From the NCBI GenBank assembly GCA_916613615.1, contig OU744735.1, forward strand, positions 39,257,468-39,321,467: 64,000 nucleotides of DNA, in the 5' to 3' direction. This stretch comes from Steromphala cineraria. Taxonomy: Eukaryota; Mollusca; Gastropoda; Trochida; Trochidae. Positions 36,581-49,200 of this stretch are shown here, in pieces. Within the stretch, counting starts at the first letter, position 1. Every line of letters starts with the position of its first letter. The position numbers and the translations under genes are program-made. The notes beneath the pieces are model-generated. The model searched no databases and was not told the DNA's origin. It saw only the letters and a list, made by a program, of their open reading frames with translations.

Positions 36581-36840
36581 TGGTCTGTTGCTTTCAGGTC
36601 TCGGTTTTACGTTTGCTATTACGTTGTTATTTTTTATGCTTTCCAATGGTCTGTTGTTAACGGGTCTCGTTTATAACGTTGTTGTCGTTTATGCTTTCCA
36701 GTGGTCTGTTGTTTACGGGTCTCGTTTATAACGTTGTTATCGTTGATGCTTTCCAATGGTATGATACTTTAATAAACTGTCTGTCTGTTGTTTACGGGTC
36801 TCGTTTATAACGTTGTTATTTTTTATGCTTTCCAATAGTA
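36581..36840 (+). repeat. minisatellite, ~55-66 bp units
   Basis: TGGTCTGTTG...CGGGTCTCGTTTATAACGTT...ATGCTTTCCA recurs at about 36581, 36647, 36702 and 36783, the last after a ~25-bp interruption. Confidence 0.85.
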
Positions 36841-38900
36841 TATTTTCTCTCTTCCTTTATCATGTTAATTTATCAGTGCTGATAGATATTAGCTTGTTTC
36901 TCTTTAATGTGGTCTGATGTTGGTTAAAACGAATGCAGCAACATGGATTGAATTGGCAAGCAAGCAAACCTTTGCTTATAACACTGTCCCCCCGACAATA
37001 TACAAATGTAAACATTCATAAAATCATATGTGACGTTCACAGAACATGAAAACTGACAAACAGATGAACTATTCTTGAAGTAACATAATCAAAACCCAGC
37101 AATTTCAAGCCATTTTCAGGTTTATTTACGTTTTGAATAAATGGTCTGCTGTTCTCTTGACCATTGTCCATATACCATGGAGTGTTATATAGCAATTCGG
37201 TCTACTTGTTTTTATATAATATGTACCTCTTACCTTCACGCCTTTTGCTGTCTGTACTTGTACTTTCTGGCCCTGTCCTGATCTTTCTTGTGATATCAGT
37301 TTTGGTATGGGTTGTTCTACGATCTGTTATGCGTCTGTCCTGTTAATCTATACTGTTACTCTTTATGGCTCATTATACCTATCCTGTAATTAGTGGCTAG
37401 TCTGTTATCCAGACCCTAAAGCAAAAAAGCCTTCTTAATTCTAGAAAATATGGTAAGATAAGATGCTTCAGCTTTAAATCAAATATTGTTCAGGGCTCCT
37501 TTTTATTTTTTTTCAAAAAATAAAATAAAATTGATAAAATGAGTCAAGAACTCTTTTTTTCAGGGACCATGTGTTAGTCTAGTGAGTGGCATGTTGAGCT
37601 TTGTACTAATCTAAAGAGATGAACAGCTCTTTGATTACGTCAAATATCAAGTAAACATGGTATATTTTCTCCATATATACAAACGTACATGGTCATATCT
37701 ATATGTTCGTATAATGTATTTACACACAAACATGCAATGGGAAACCAACCTGGCTAACATAAACACAATCCTTTCTCAATTGTTACGGTTTCGAGTTTAT
37801 TTTACTGCTACATCCATCAATACAATTGGAATTTCCCTTGAGTTGTTCCGCTCTACGTGTCGTTCCAATTAATTAGCAGTTGAAACTGGAAGATAATTAC
37901 ATTGTCAGACGCATGACAGCAAACTACTCTGTACTTCTATGTGACACCAATCATAACATTCGCCAACAATATTTATCTTTTGAACAATATGGATTTCTAA
38001 CGTCGCCTATGGTAAAATAGAAGTAAATTTCATAAATTAAAAACGTTTAATATGCCCGTGTCTTCAAAATAGGTACATTATTAGAAACGTAGCTTGCCTT
38101 TTCACCAAAAAGTCAAATTTCGCCAAATTTCCGCTCCAAGATACTATAAAAATAGTTATTGTTGTTTGTCCAATTGTCAACGTACTGTACTTTGAATCTA
38201 TAGCCCACACAGCCGTAACGCACTATGAATATTGGTACATTCTAAATGGTATTTTAACAAGGACAATTGGTAGGGTTTAGTTGTCTTTGTATATTCGCTG
38301 ATTGGCTAAAAGCTACCATACGTGATATGCGAAATAACGGTACTGCAAATGATACAGGTAAGGTGAAGCCATCGGTTCCGTAGCTCATCAACCTTTCCAT
38401 GATAAATTAATATAAAGCTATACATTTTGAATGCGATGGCTTCATTAGAGATTAAACCTTCAATTTACAATTTAAATGGCAAACAAAGTCTACCTGTACA
38501 TGAATTTTGAATTCCTTGGATGAATTTTTAATCAGAAGCAATGACCAAATGCTGGAAACATACACTCAAATCATTAAAACATATTTTATAAATAATTATT
38601 ACATGGATGGGTTGGCAAAAACATCAAAAAAACTTATAATAAGATCGCTTGAGTTCAATCGCATAATAGTGAATATATTACGAATGAGAGTTACATATGT
38701 CCGAATCACATATCTGATTTAAACATATTTTATTCATGAAAAGACATGAATGGATTGGCCAAGAAGCACCGAGGTGCTTATATTAAGGCCGCTCCAAAAT
38801 CATTACATATGAAAAATATACAATGAATAATTACCAATACGCATGTCATACATTTTATAAGCTGCAAAAATAGTGATTATGCATGAATCACATATATATA
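36841..38900. other. no gene recognised; retroelement tails
   Basis: Short tails at about 36950-36995 and 38716-38860 contain GGCTTATA/AAGCACC-type sequence also found at 9650-9720 and 62755-62830, i.e. 3' ends of non-LTR elements. No exons were seen. Confidence 0.4.
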
Positions 38901-39578
38901 GTTTCAATCGTTTAAAACTTGTTTTGAAGTGAAATGCTTTGATATGTAACTAAGTGGACCTGGAAAAGCATAAACCTTCCTTATCCACCTACACTCTTAA
39001 CTGTGACCTCGCCGCAGCTCTTGAACTTAAGAACAAAGAAATAAAAAATATAATGTACATACATTACACGGATGTGTTTTCAATTTTTTTATCATTCAAA
39101 AATTACCGTTTACAAAATTGTTTTTGAATGAATACTAAACATTTTCTTTGTTTGATTTTATCACAGCGTCTTAGAGGGTTGATAACAACAGAAACGAATT
39201 TCAATTTAAAATTTCATGTTTCAATGTTTTTCCAGGCTACGGGAAGAAATTTATGTATTTCTCCTGTCAACATTTGGAGGAAAGGGTTGATACTTTGAAA
39301 CTGACGCGGGCGGAAATCAGAAACAACTTTTTTCTAAGCCTTATACAAGCACATAACTGGAAAACTTCGTCTTGATGTCGTACTAGTTCAAATAGCTGCT
39401 GCGCAAATGGGTAGGGGTGATAGCTGGGTAATATTTGAGGGTTAAATCCCCTTGTATATATCATTTTTATTGATTTTTCAGACATGAGATTGGGCTCGTA
39501 AGAGCGGTCAACCTTGACCCTAGTTTCAATCGTTAAAACTTGTTTTGAGGTGAAATGCTTTGGTATACATGTAACTAA

Positions 39579-39986
39579 AGCCCCGTTTACATGTGCGGTT
39601 ACCCCCGGGGATAAAGGCAATTTTTTGCCCCAGGGGGGTAAATTTCGTCATGTAAACGCAATTTTTAAGAGGGGTATACTTACCCCCGGGGGCAAAGTGC
39701 GAAATATTTACCCCTGGTCTGGAGGTAGGGCAAATCAGATACCCTCGGGGGTATAAATACCCCTTGGGGCAAACCTGTCATGTAAACACTTTACTTTGTA
39801 TACCCCAGGGGGCAAAACTGAATATCCTTATAAAAGTCAATATATGAAGAGAAAATAATGCCCCTAGGTATTGCAATTTCATTTCATATAAACGCAATGC
39901 AATATTTGACTTTTGCCCCTGGGGGCAAATTTACCCCCGGGGGTATAATACCCCCAGGGGTAAATGTGCGGCATGTAAACCCAGCT
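39579..39986. mobile_element. MITE with GTTTACATG ends, probably PIF/Harbinger type
   Basis: Ends AGCCCCGTTTACATG and (complement) AGCTGGGTTTACATG. The empty site in copy 1 reads GTAACTAAGTGG; the filled site reads GTAACTAA...TATGTGG, i.e. a TAA duplication with one change, or a TA duplication. Inside are many palindromic CCCCCGGGGG-like boxes and repeated CATGTAAAC motifs. Confidence 0.8.
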
Positions 39987-40281
39987 TATGTGGACCTGGA
40001 AAAGCATAAACCTTCCTCATCCACCTACACTCTTTAATGTGACCTCGCCGCAGAAAAAAGGGGGAAAAGGTTTGATACTTTGAAACTGACGCGGGGGGAA
40101 ACCAGAAACAATTACATTTTTCTAAGCCTTATACAAACACAGAGCTATTCGTCTTTACTAGACAAATCAAGTTTCATCTTGATGTCGTACTAGTTCAAAT
40201 AGCTATTGTGTAAATGGGTAGGGATGATAGCTTGGTAGCAGTTGAGGGTTACTACTCCTGCTTTATATTATGTTTATTGAT

Positions 40282-40709
40282 CACTGTGTATAACCGTACA
40301 CCGAAACTAGCTAGGTGTACGCCGGAGAAATGTTGATAGCGAGGAGCGTGATCTCAAACGGGATCACCTAAAAAGCAATAATCGCCGTTTCATCAACTTT
40401 TTCTATGTTATTATCATGTCAATAGCTTTCCGAGACATAACTATTTAATGTCATATCCCGTTCATAGTCAGAGATAGCAAATATGTTACTAACAACAGCA
40501 TTACTCGCAACTGTCATTGTTACTGTCCCTTGGATACAGAATGACAAGCACATACATTTTACTAAGTATGTGTGCTAAAATTACCATATGATGTTGATTA
40601 TTTGAAAGTTATGAAGTAAAATATTACCTAACTTTCGATTTCGGCTCCTCGCTAGCAACATTTCTCTGCCGTACACCTCGCTAGTTCCGGTGTACGGTTA
40701 TACACAGTG
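40282..40709. mobile_element. Transib/RAG-like MITE, 5-bp target duplication
   Basis: A 428-bp element with ~66-bp inverted ends starting CACTGTGTATAACCGTACAC and containing GGTGTACG and AGCGAGGAGC. It is flanked by exact TTGAT repeats (40277-40281, 40710-40714), and the empty copy has one TTGAT. Five-bp duplications with CAC-initiated heptamers are typical of Transib and RAG-like transposons. No transposase is present. Confidence 0.8.
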
Positions 40710-40977
40710 TTGATTTTTCAGACATGAAATTGGGCTCATTAGAGCGGTCAACCTTATCAACATGAAATAGCATCAATAATTGTGGATGATTGAAATAGCA
40801 CAAGGAATTGGAATGCAACCTTGACAATTCCTTATTACAAATACGACAAAACAGTATTTTAAAATTATAAACGTTGTTTCTTAATAAGATGAATAATTTT
40901 AATTTCATTCATAACTATATTCTGAGAAGAGAAGTCAATGGAAAGTTTGAGCTGTTTGAATGGCTTTTTAGGACTTG

Positions 40978-41104
40978 GAAGATAAAATCAATTCTATGGG
41001 TGAACAACTTCTCTATTTTATTGCTTGAAAACGGTATAAGAATCTTTTCAGAGGCGTCCTTATTGTCAAAAAAGAAATTGTTCAACCATAGAATTTCCTT
41101 TGTC
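40978..41104. mobile_element. Penelope-like terminal repeat, decayed
   Basis: GGAAGATAAAATCAATTCTA at the left and TAGAATTTCCTTTGTCTTCC at the right are inverted. TTGCTTGAAAACGGTATAAG at about 41021 matches the repeat at 18720-18845. Confidence 0.65.
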
Positions 41105-42888
41105 TTCCTTGAGAAAGTTTGGTGTCAGAACCCATTCAAAGCAAGCCTGTACAAAATCCAGTTTCCATGTTAACAAATTACCTTCCCATGTTATGTTTAG
41201 ATTTCATATTCATACAAGTGGTATAAGTAGTGGCAAAGGGTTCTAGAGAAATGTTATCTCTATGGCTAGGTCCACGCTACTACTTACGTAACTCTCCACC
41301 AAAGGGATTGTTAATCTACAAAACCTACTTCTCATAGTTATACTTCTTGTTGAGCCATACTTGTTTGTTTTCTTTTCATAACCTTGTGTGTAACCAGTGA
41401 TCCGTATGTTCGAGTGGCCGTTCTTCCAATAAACATGCAAATCAATATTGGCCTCTGGAATCGATGAAGGATTGCGCCCCACAAGAGCAGCATGTATTGT
41501 TCTTGCATTCTAATGTTCTCCTGGCTTTTTCATGTTTCTCTTTGATGTCCCTAAAAGCTATACTGGAACCAAACGCGCATACAAACAGTCACTTAAACAA
41601 AATATTTATAAAGACCTTTTACATTATTTTGCTATTAAAGATGCTGTATCATACTTGCAAGCGGTTCAGGATGAAACTTAGCTATTGAGAAATGAAATAC
41701 ATCATTTTGTAGAACAATCTTTCGTCGAAATTTTGATATCATATTTAGATTGTTTAATCAACAATAACATACTTATTTCGACGCTTCAAGCACAGTACCC
41801 CTCGTAGAAAGGGCATGTCATTTAACGAACCTGCTTTCGCTTTAAGTCAATTTTAGATATGGTTTCATTTCAGAGTCTAAATGTACGTTAACAAAAACTC
41901 ATAAAAACTAATTTCTGTTAGTTGTTGTATAGCGTTAATTGAGATATGAACAAGCTGTATGTTTGTTTACAGGCTAATATTGAGTTCTAACGCAACAGAA
42001 TACTTCCTGTGCTTATGTGTACTATCTCTTTGCAGATATTACATTTCAAATAAGAAACGTTTACGCTTGAGAAATATTGACATTTTTATCCAAGGCATTC
42101 TCTTCCAAGAGTCAACACGAAATGTTCAATTAAAGTAATTGGATTGAGTGTTTTTTTTATCGTTTTACGCATTCAAGACAAAAATCGACAGCGTACGGTC
42201 GACAATGCATCTTGCTTTTGAGCCTTGAGACGGTTGTGGCATTTTGTGTAACCATTGAAGGTGGCACATACCGTGTATCTTACCAATGTTATCTGTTTTG
42301 TAAGGCAAAACATCCTGCAACGAGAAAGTTCCACAGCAAACTCGATAAAACGGGTGCAGTGAAGGGACGACCTATGTTGAATATTGATTGACTCTTCAAA
42401 GGGAATATAGAAATATGGAAAAGCTTTCAACTTAATAAATATTGAATAATTGATTTCTTAGCGTGTCTCACAAGATGACAAGCGTAATGTTATTGATGTT
42501 ACATGATAATCGATACCAAAAAGATCACGAAGAATGACAGCTTGAAGTTGACTGGGCCTTTTTAGAATTTTTTATTTCTTTCGAGTCTATACAGTTTTGA
42601 CCGGCGAAATAGGGATCCATTACAACTGGAAGAATATACCTTCGCTTCTTGCTTGGAATACCCGACTGATATTTGGGGTTTTTGTTTTGTTATTTACTTT
42701 TGTTATACGTGTCCCAACCTTTATATATGCTCATTGTCTATCTCATTTAGTTTGCTATATAAGTCTTCACAAACAAACAAAGAAGTTTCCAACAATAAAC
42801 ATTTCCCACATATACATATTGAAGCTTACATAAGCAAGTTTGTTAGGTTTTTCGGGGTTTTTTTTTGGCATGTGACCACCTGACGTTG
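41105..42888. other. no gene recognised
   Basis: No exon with a known domain. The 3' part leads into the minisatellite downstream of the SGNH gene. Confidence 0.35.
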
Positions 42889-42889
42889 T

Positions 42890-43490
42890 ATCAACACAAA
42901 CACTAATGTGACGTCATCCACGTGCTGTTTTAATATCCTGTGGTAGTGGTATGCGATAATCGTCTGAGACTTTTCCTTACTAACTACATGAATAGCATCC
43001 TTGCATTGATGTGACGTCATCACCAGTGACGCCCAATCCTATTTTGGTGGAGACCTGTGCGTCTCGACGTCATTCACTACATGATAACGTCATCCTCTTC
43101 ATGTAACGTCATCACAAGCGGTATACCGAACTCTGATAGATGAGGATCATGCGTGCCTTGACGTCATTCACTACATGATGACATCATTATGTGGCGTTAT
43201 CACCAGTGGTGATCCAATCTTCTGTGGTAGAGGTAGGTTAGAATCATGCGCGTCTTGACGCCATTCACTAGATGATGACATCATTAGGTGACGTCATCAC
43301 CAGTGGTGATCCAATCTTCTGTGGTAGAGGTAGGTTAGAATCATGCGCGTCTTGACGTCATTCACTAGATGATGACATTATCATGTGACGTCATCACCAG
43401 TGGCGATCCAATCTCCTGTGGTAGAGGTACGTGAGAATCATGCGCGTCTTGACGTCATTCACGCCATGTCCGAAGTGAACCCCGTCTGGG
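42890..43490. repeat. 97-bp minisatellite built from the SGNH gene 3' end
   Basis: The CCAATCT box recurs at 43214, 43311 and 43408, exactly 97 bp apart; older, more diverged units extend to about 42900. The last unit contains the stop codon and final ~25 codons of the SGNH gene. Units carry TGACGTCA octamers (CREB/ATF-type); about eight full or near-full copies are present. Confidence 0.9.
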
Positions 43491-46400
43491 CTGACGACAC
43501 CAAGGGTCAGTGAATGCACGTCCAGCACTGGGAGACCAGATCCTTCCAGGAAGTGCGTTATATCCGAATTGTATTCCTTCACTATAGCGTTGCTCCTCTC
43601 CGGTGCAAATGAGAGAGTCCCAAAAGCATGAGTGGTCAGCCAGAGCATTTCCGGTTGTGTAACTCTAGATTGCTCTAGATACTGCATAACCGGAAGTAGG
43701 AATCTCGTTCGGACGAGCAACGCATTAAAGGAGTCGTGGAGGCCTATACTGAAGACAAGGAATGTTCTGCTGGAGTAGGGGAGAGACTTGATACCTTCCA
43801 GCAGGTATTGCACGTGCACTGCACGTGGGCAGGGGATGAAGACTAGGGTGACGGTGCCGTGACAGAGGGAGCGAGACGAGGGTATGAAGTGACGACACTC
43901 CTTGTCCGTGTACTGGTTGAGACCGGAGCATCGCTCCCGGGCATCTGCGGGGAGAAGACCAGAACAGTATGAGGTGAAGAAAGAGACTTTTCATCATTCA
44001 GTCATAAGTATTTTACTTGTATTTTAGTATGTACTTATGTACTTATCCACTATTGCAAAGTTTCTTTAGGTGCGAAAAAGTAGTCATATTTTACAACTGA
44101 CCTGAAATAAATAACCAAAAACGTTTAGACGACCGAGTTCAAAAAGCGATATGAACAACGTTAAGAGTCAGTTGTGCATAAAACGGAAATATTGTTCGTT
44201 GATAATTTGAATTTCCTCTCTACTGTGAACAAACCAGAAAAACTGGATGCCGTTTTGGTTTTTGAAACTGTATGCAAAAAAATGGATATTGAGTTTGATT
44301 CACCCTAAGGAAATGATCTGATCACACATGAAAATGCGACATGATTATCATAAAAGGATATAAAATTTAAAGTTGTTTTTGAAAACAAAATCTAAGATTA
44401 CACTCCTGTTTAGGGTTCATGATCGGAACTTTAATGTTTGATATGTTTTCAGTTTGTCCATGAATAAACATTAAGTTTTTTTTTAATGTTTCCCTTGCTA
44501 TTTTTGTTCGATGAATGTTGTTTTGAATAATGTAATGAATAGTTTAATAATCAATTTGAAGCATGATATTGAAGATAATATCATAAATTTCGGATATGAC
44601 AATGTGACACAAAAAATGAAAATCGAATGAAATGAATGTCTTTATCTATATAATTGTGGAAAACTTCATAACATCATGACTTTGTTTATCAATTTTATTA
44701 ACGGTTTGTAATGTTGTTGATATGCTATCAATACATTATACTGTATCTCTATTTGGTCCCTTACAAATATTAGAAAGATCTCTGTGATGCTAAAACCTAT
44801 GTCGGACGAGGCCTTTTTATGAAGAACTTTAGAAATGGGACGTCATTTCGTCAATCAAGATACGGTATTTGAAGCCTTCTGTCCACATAGCGAAAAATAT
44901 ATCAGAAATTAACACTATTTGTTTTCGTCCGTGTGAATTCATGTCTCCGTGAATCAAACTGACGCCTCATTGATAAATCGATACGGTGCATCAAAGAACG
45001 TTGTTTATTTATCACGAACACTGAAATAGAAAGTGGAGAGTTTTGTTGAACATAAATATTTGAGAACTTATTTTAGGTTATCAATATTCGTCATTCGTAT
45101 ATGAATGTCTGTTCCATAAGCGACCCAGTGTCCTTACTTTATACTACATCTATTTGTGCTTAGTTCCAAAGCAACAACGGTAAAGACATCTGAAATACAC
45201 TACTTTAAAGGGACAGTAGCACGTTTTTTGATAATTTTATATTTTAAGATTTTCTTTGATAATTGTAAGTTAATGTTAAATGTATTATTTTGACAGTGTC
45301 AAAAATTTCATTACACAAGCCAATCATCAATAGTCAGAGGACAAAGTATGAAGATTCACAAAAAATACATTGGCGGCCATTTTGTGTGAACACCTTTAAT
45401 TCATTTTGTGTAAGAAAAAAGAAATCGAATGGCTAAACTTTACGTTATATATTGAAATTTACTACTCCATTTAGTTTAAATACATTGTCTTTCAATTGGA
45501 ACCATTAATATTCATGTTCCTGACATCACATTATATTCCCCATAAAAAAGGTGCTACTTCCCCTTTAAAGAATATATGAAATGCACCCAAGTGCAATCGT
45601 TTTTAGCTCAAAAGAAAACTATCTATTTGAAGTTTTGTCCACACACAAATTAAAGATTATGTTTAATAAAAAGATTATCGTTCTTATTATAAAGTTTGTA
45701 ATCGAGATTTACTAAATTTATCAACCAAGATATTCACTGCCAGCGATACTATTCCCAAGGCAATAAATCATACAAGACAAGACATCGTTTTTAACGTTTA
45801 CAATCTGATAATATGTTTATCACAACAAAACTAAACATAGAAACTGTAGAGATTTCAGGAATGTGAAATTTTATGACAGTTGAAACTAATATAGACTGTG
45901 GTTAATATATTGCAATTTTCGATCACAGATATAGAAACTTGTTATTGTCATGTCATAAAATAAAATCATGCAGAGCTGGCAAACCGGAAGAAAATCACGT
46001 AAAATAATTTTAAAATGTTATCAACACCAAGGCAATCCATTGTAAGCCTTTAAACAATTTATTAAGTTCTGTTAACCAAAGTAAACCAATCTTCCAAATA
46101 GCGATTATAAGGTGTTTACCAAAATATTGCCGCCAACAGTTTAAAGAAATAACATTTCAAAATAATCTGTAACTTTTAAATCGTAGGCCTACCCTCGGTG
46201 ATGTTTGGTCCAAGTGCGCCGTACCGGAAGTTACCAGTGAGCATGAGCAGGAAGCTGACGTAGAGCTGTCTGACGAGCGAATCTCCCGCCAAGACCAAGG
46301 TGCTTCCGGCAAGGACCCGACAAGCGCCCTCTGGTGTGAAGCTTCTCGGCGCACATCGGGAATCTTCGGATGTCCACGATGCAACCTCTGCGTGTACTTC

Positions 46401-46898
46401 CTGTCTAAGGTCAACACACGTGGGGCAATCACAACCTGTCAGAGATGCAGGCATACACCAGCCATTTCGGCAGCAAGGAGTCGGCCCGTCAGGATTACAC
46501 GTGCCCCGGAAGAAGTGCATGATAGTGTCACTGCGCATGCCCAAAGCAAAGGACACGTTGCCGCACTTTCCGTCATCTCTTTGCATGGTCACTGGTAATT
46601 TGTACTGTGATCGGACTTCGGTAACATAATTCCTCAACTCTTGCATCCTGTCCCAACTGACGTTGTGTCGAACCCAGCGCCCTCGCGACATCCCGGGGAG
46701 CAGGTTTGGGCATGGTGATAGGTGTAGGTTTTGGGAACGTTGGGGTGGGAAGTGGGACCCTCGAGTGAACAGCAATGCTGACTTGAGTTTGATGAGGTAA
46801 CAGCACACGTAACAGGCCAACAGGACAACCAGCACGCGCAACACATGCGCTGGGAACAGGCTGCGCACGCATCTTGATCCTATCCAAGATCCTGACAT
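43394..46898 (-). CDS. type II membrane SGNH/PC-esterase-like hydrolase
   Basis: Two exons on the minus strand, 46898-46193 and 43944-43394, join in phase 1 at G/GTAGGC and CCGCAG/AT, giving 418 residues. Residues about 19-37 form one hydrophobic anchor after a basic N-terminus, so the catalytic part should face the Golgi lumen or outside. A Cys-rich region (about 112-182, with GTCNPDGPTPCC) precedes the core. Hydrolase motifs are block I LAGDS (Ser207), SIGLHD (301-306, block III-like) and DGVH (Asp389, His392), the DxxH of SGNH enzymes. The layout resembles PC-esterase/CASD1-type acyl transferases or esterases; the substrate is unknown. The final codons lie inside a minisatellite unit. The first ATG at 46898 is upstream of the anchor. 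Confidence 0.85.
43945..46192 (-). other. intron of the SGNH gene
   Basis: A 2.25-kb intron holding one TTAA-flanked MITE (45209-45564); otherwise nothing was recognised. Confidence 0.7.
45209..45564. mobile_element. TTAA-flanked MITE family A, copy 2
   Basis: 356 bp, perfect TTAA at 45205-45208 and 45565-45568, ends AGGGACAGTAGCACG and GTGCTACTTCCCCT. Same length as the copy at 10410. Confidence 0.9.
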
Positions 46899-48264
46899 CC
46901 AAGGTCTACACGCTTTGCACCTTTTTCAGTCTATGGCGTCACCGGTATCCATCTTCTGGAGGTTGAATAAATTGGAATACTCACAACTGTTTTTAAAAAT
47001 TCCGATACGAAAACTCTTCTTACTGTGTTGTTCCATCCTTTGCTCTCGGTCTAGTTTCTTTAATGGGCATATCTTGTGGTTATTCTTGAGAGCAAGTAAA
47101 ATTAATTACTACACTTCTTTATTTGACTGCTGTTCAGCTAAGCTCGGCTGCTTCTGTTCTATCTACAGAGAGCCAGTTATTTCATATCTGTAACATATGT
47201 ACCAGTTACTCCTATGATAACAAGCATTGACGCATTGAAGATTAAAGTTGTGTTGACGTCGTATTTCCCCAGAGGGTTTCACAGACAAACAATATGCAGA
47301 ACCTGTCAGTCAATAAGTTCCCAACAAATTAGACAGAACAATGACTTAAGGAATAACCCGTCCGTCGCTGGGCAACATTTCCGCGCAAGACTTCTATCGA
47401 TCTACCAACCAATCAAATGTGTCTCAAAGTCATCCTAATGTGACGTCATCATCGTGATCCAATGTTAAACACTGGCTTCTTTTGTGACACTTCTCTAACA
47501 ATTCTCCACACCTACAAAGGGATTATTTGTCCATATGTTCTAGTGGCGTGAAAAACGTGGGTGCATTTCTGAAGGTTATAGGCCTCGTCTCAATCAATAA
47601 GGAAATACCTATAGCATCGGTTATAAGCTTTCTTCTTTCTGAACTACTACATCAATAGAATTTAATTCTACATCGATCTTATCTACCCTTTTGATCAATC
47701 GAGGCGAACGCTGCACACATTTCATTACTTATCTGTGTACATACATAAAATAAGTATGCTTTAAGCTATTTATGTACCGGTTGATTAACATAACAAGATC
47801 ACAAGCTTGTACTCTTGCGTTATAATAAAACATCACAAATATTTACAAAAACTTCTTGCATACATATTGAACAAGTGGCAAACAAGTCCACGTTAGAAAT
47901 ACAAAACATAAGCTGCTCGTGCTATTTTCAATATTTCTAAATAAAATCTATCAATGAAGCTTTGGTATTTCATTTAGTTGTCAATATATTGACACAAGTA
48001 TTGATTATTTTGCCATACAAACTAGCAAATGCTGAAACTCATTTATATGAAAATATTTTGGGTTTTCCCTAGGTAAATCGTTATTGAAATAATTCAATAG
48101 ATGAATTCAAAAATTGTAAATTGAGCAAATAAAAATCTAAACTAGTCTAAACTAAATCTAATCTGTGATTACATCCTTTCTGACTGAGGTGATGTATATC
48201 TAAAATATAAGGAGTTTTCTTCATAAGAAAAGAATAAGAGTAACCATCTAACGGAGTTGAAATA
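46899..48264. other. upstream region of the SGNH gene, no other gene
   Basis: Probably contains the SGNH promoter, but no clear TATA box or initiator was picked out. No exon was recognised. Confidence 0.35.
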
Positions 48265-49200
48265 TAAACTAGTGTCCAAAAGAAACGATACCATACAAAT
48301 GGCAAGATAACTCAACCCACTGCAGATTGATACAACTAAAACATAGTTTTATCATTTCTTCAGAAGTCAACTCACCTCTATGCAAAATTTCAAAACATTA
48401 TCTTTTCATGTTTGCGAGAAACACGCATTTAAAATATAACATCGATTCGGAATCTCCTTAAAGGGGCAGTAGCACGTTTTTAGGGGGAATATAAGGTGAT
48501 GTCAGAAAAATGAAAATAAATAGTTCCAACTGAAAGACAATGTATATATAACTGGAGCAGTAATAATTCAAATATATAACGTAAAATGTAGACATGCGAT
48601 TCCTTTTATTAAACAAAATGAATTAAAGGTGTTCACACAAAAATGGCCGCCAATGGATTTTATGTGAATCTTCATACTTTGTCCTCTGACTATGGATGAT
48701 TGACTTGTGTAATGAGATTTTTAACACACAATAATACATATAACATTAACTTACAACTATCAGTGAAAATTTTAAATTATAGAATTGTCAAAAAACGTGC
48801 TACTGCCCCTTTAACTAGGCGAGATAGCAGAGAGAAATTGGACACTTTTGCTTGCTTTAAAACGTTCTAGAGCAGTGACGCGTCAACGGATTTATGTCAA
48901 ATAAAGTGCATTGTATCAACAAGATTGTATTCTTACCTAAATTCAATACTTTATCAATTTTATAGTGAAATGACAAAAGTTATGTGCATAAAACAACTTG
49001 AAATTTCGATTTATGCACCCCATGTGAGTTTGAAGAGACACAAAATCAAAAGTATCTTTTCCTGAAGAATGAAAATGTGAATATTTCTTTACAAGACATA
49101 TGCCTGTTAGGCACACTTAAAGTCGACTCTGTCAGGTAATAGAATTTTGTTTCGGAGGACGTTGAAAACTTGGTATCGTTTCTTTTGGACATTAGTTTAT
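48265..49200. mobile_element. Tc1-like MITE carrying a nested MITE
   Basis: Inverted ends AAACTAGTGTCCAAAAGAAA (left) and TTTCTTTTGGACATTAGTTT (right), with TA flanks. The CCAAAAGAAACG core matches the Tc1 element at 4074. The original element is about 590 bp because family A copy 3 is inserted in it. Confidence 0.8.
48462..48810. mobile_element. TTAA-flanked MITE family A, copy 3 (nested)
   Basis: 349 bp, TTAA at 48458-48461 and 48811-48814, ends AGGGGCAGTAGCACG / CGTGCTACTGCCCCT. Reverse orientation relative to copies 1 and 2. Confidence 0.92.

Larger units (their letters stand above)
38902..40760. repeat. tandem segmental duplication (copy 1 38902-39521, copy 2 39522-40760)
   Basis: Copy 1 and copy 2 share AAACTTGTTTTGA, GGACCTGGAAAAGCATAAAC, TTGATACTTTGAAACTGACG, TTGATGTCGTACTAGTTCAA and TTGATTTTTCAGACATGA in the same order. 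Copy 2 lacks about 260 bp present at 39019-39280 and gained two MITEs (39579-39986, 40282-40709). No protein was recognised in the unit. Confidence 0.9.

Noticed and set aside
39267..39620. 117-codon minus-strand frame in the tandem duplication
   Set aside because: The frame runs into the MITE at 39579 and only a short stretch is kept in the second copy; no domain recognised.
41243..41482. 79-codon minus-strand frame
   Set aside because: No recognisable motif, no splice context, composition like surrounding intergenic DNA.
42890..43490. CRISPR-like array
   Set aside because: Units are contiguous 97-bp tandem copies with no unique spacers, in an animal genome.
46300..46902. Overlapping open frames of 68-109 codons opposite or beside SGNH exon 1
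   Set aside because: They overlap a well-supported coding exon in other frames and have no family features.
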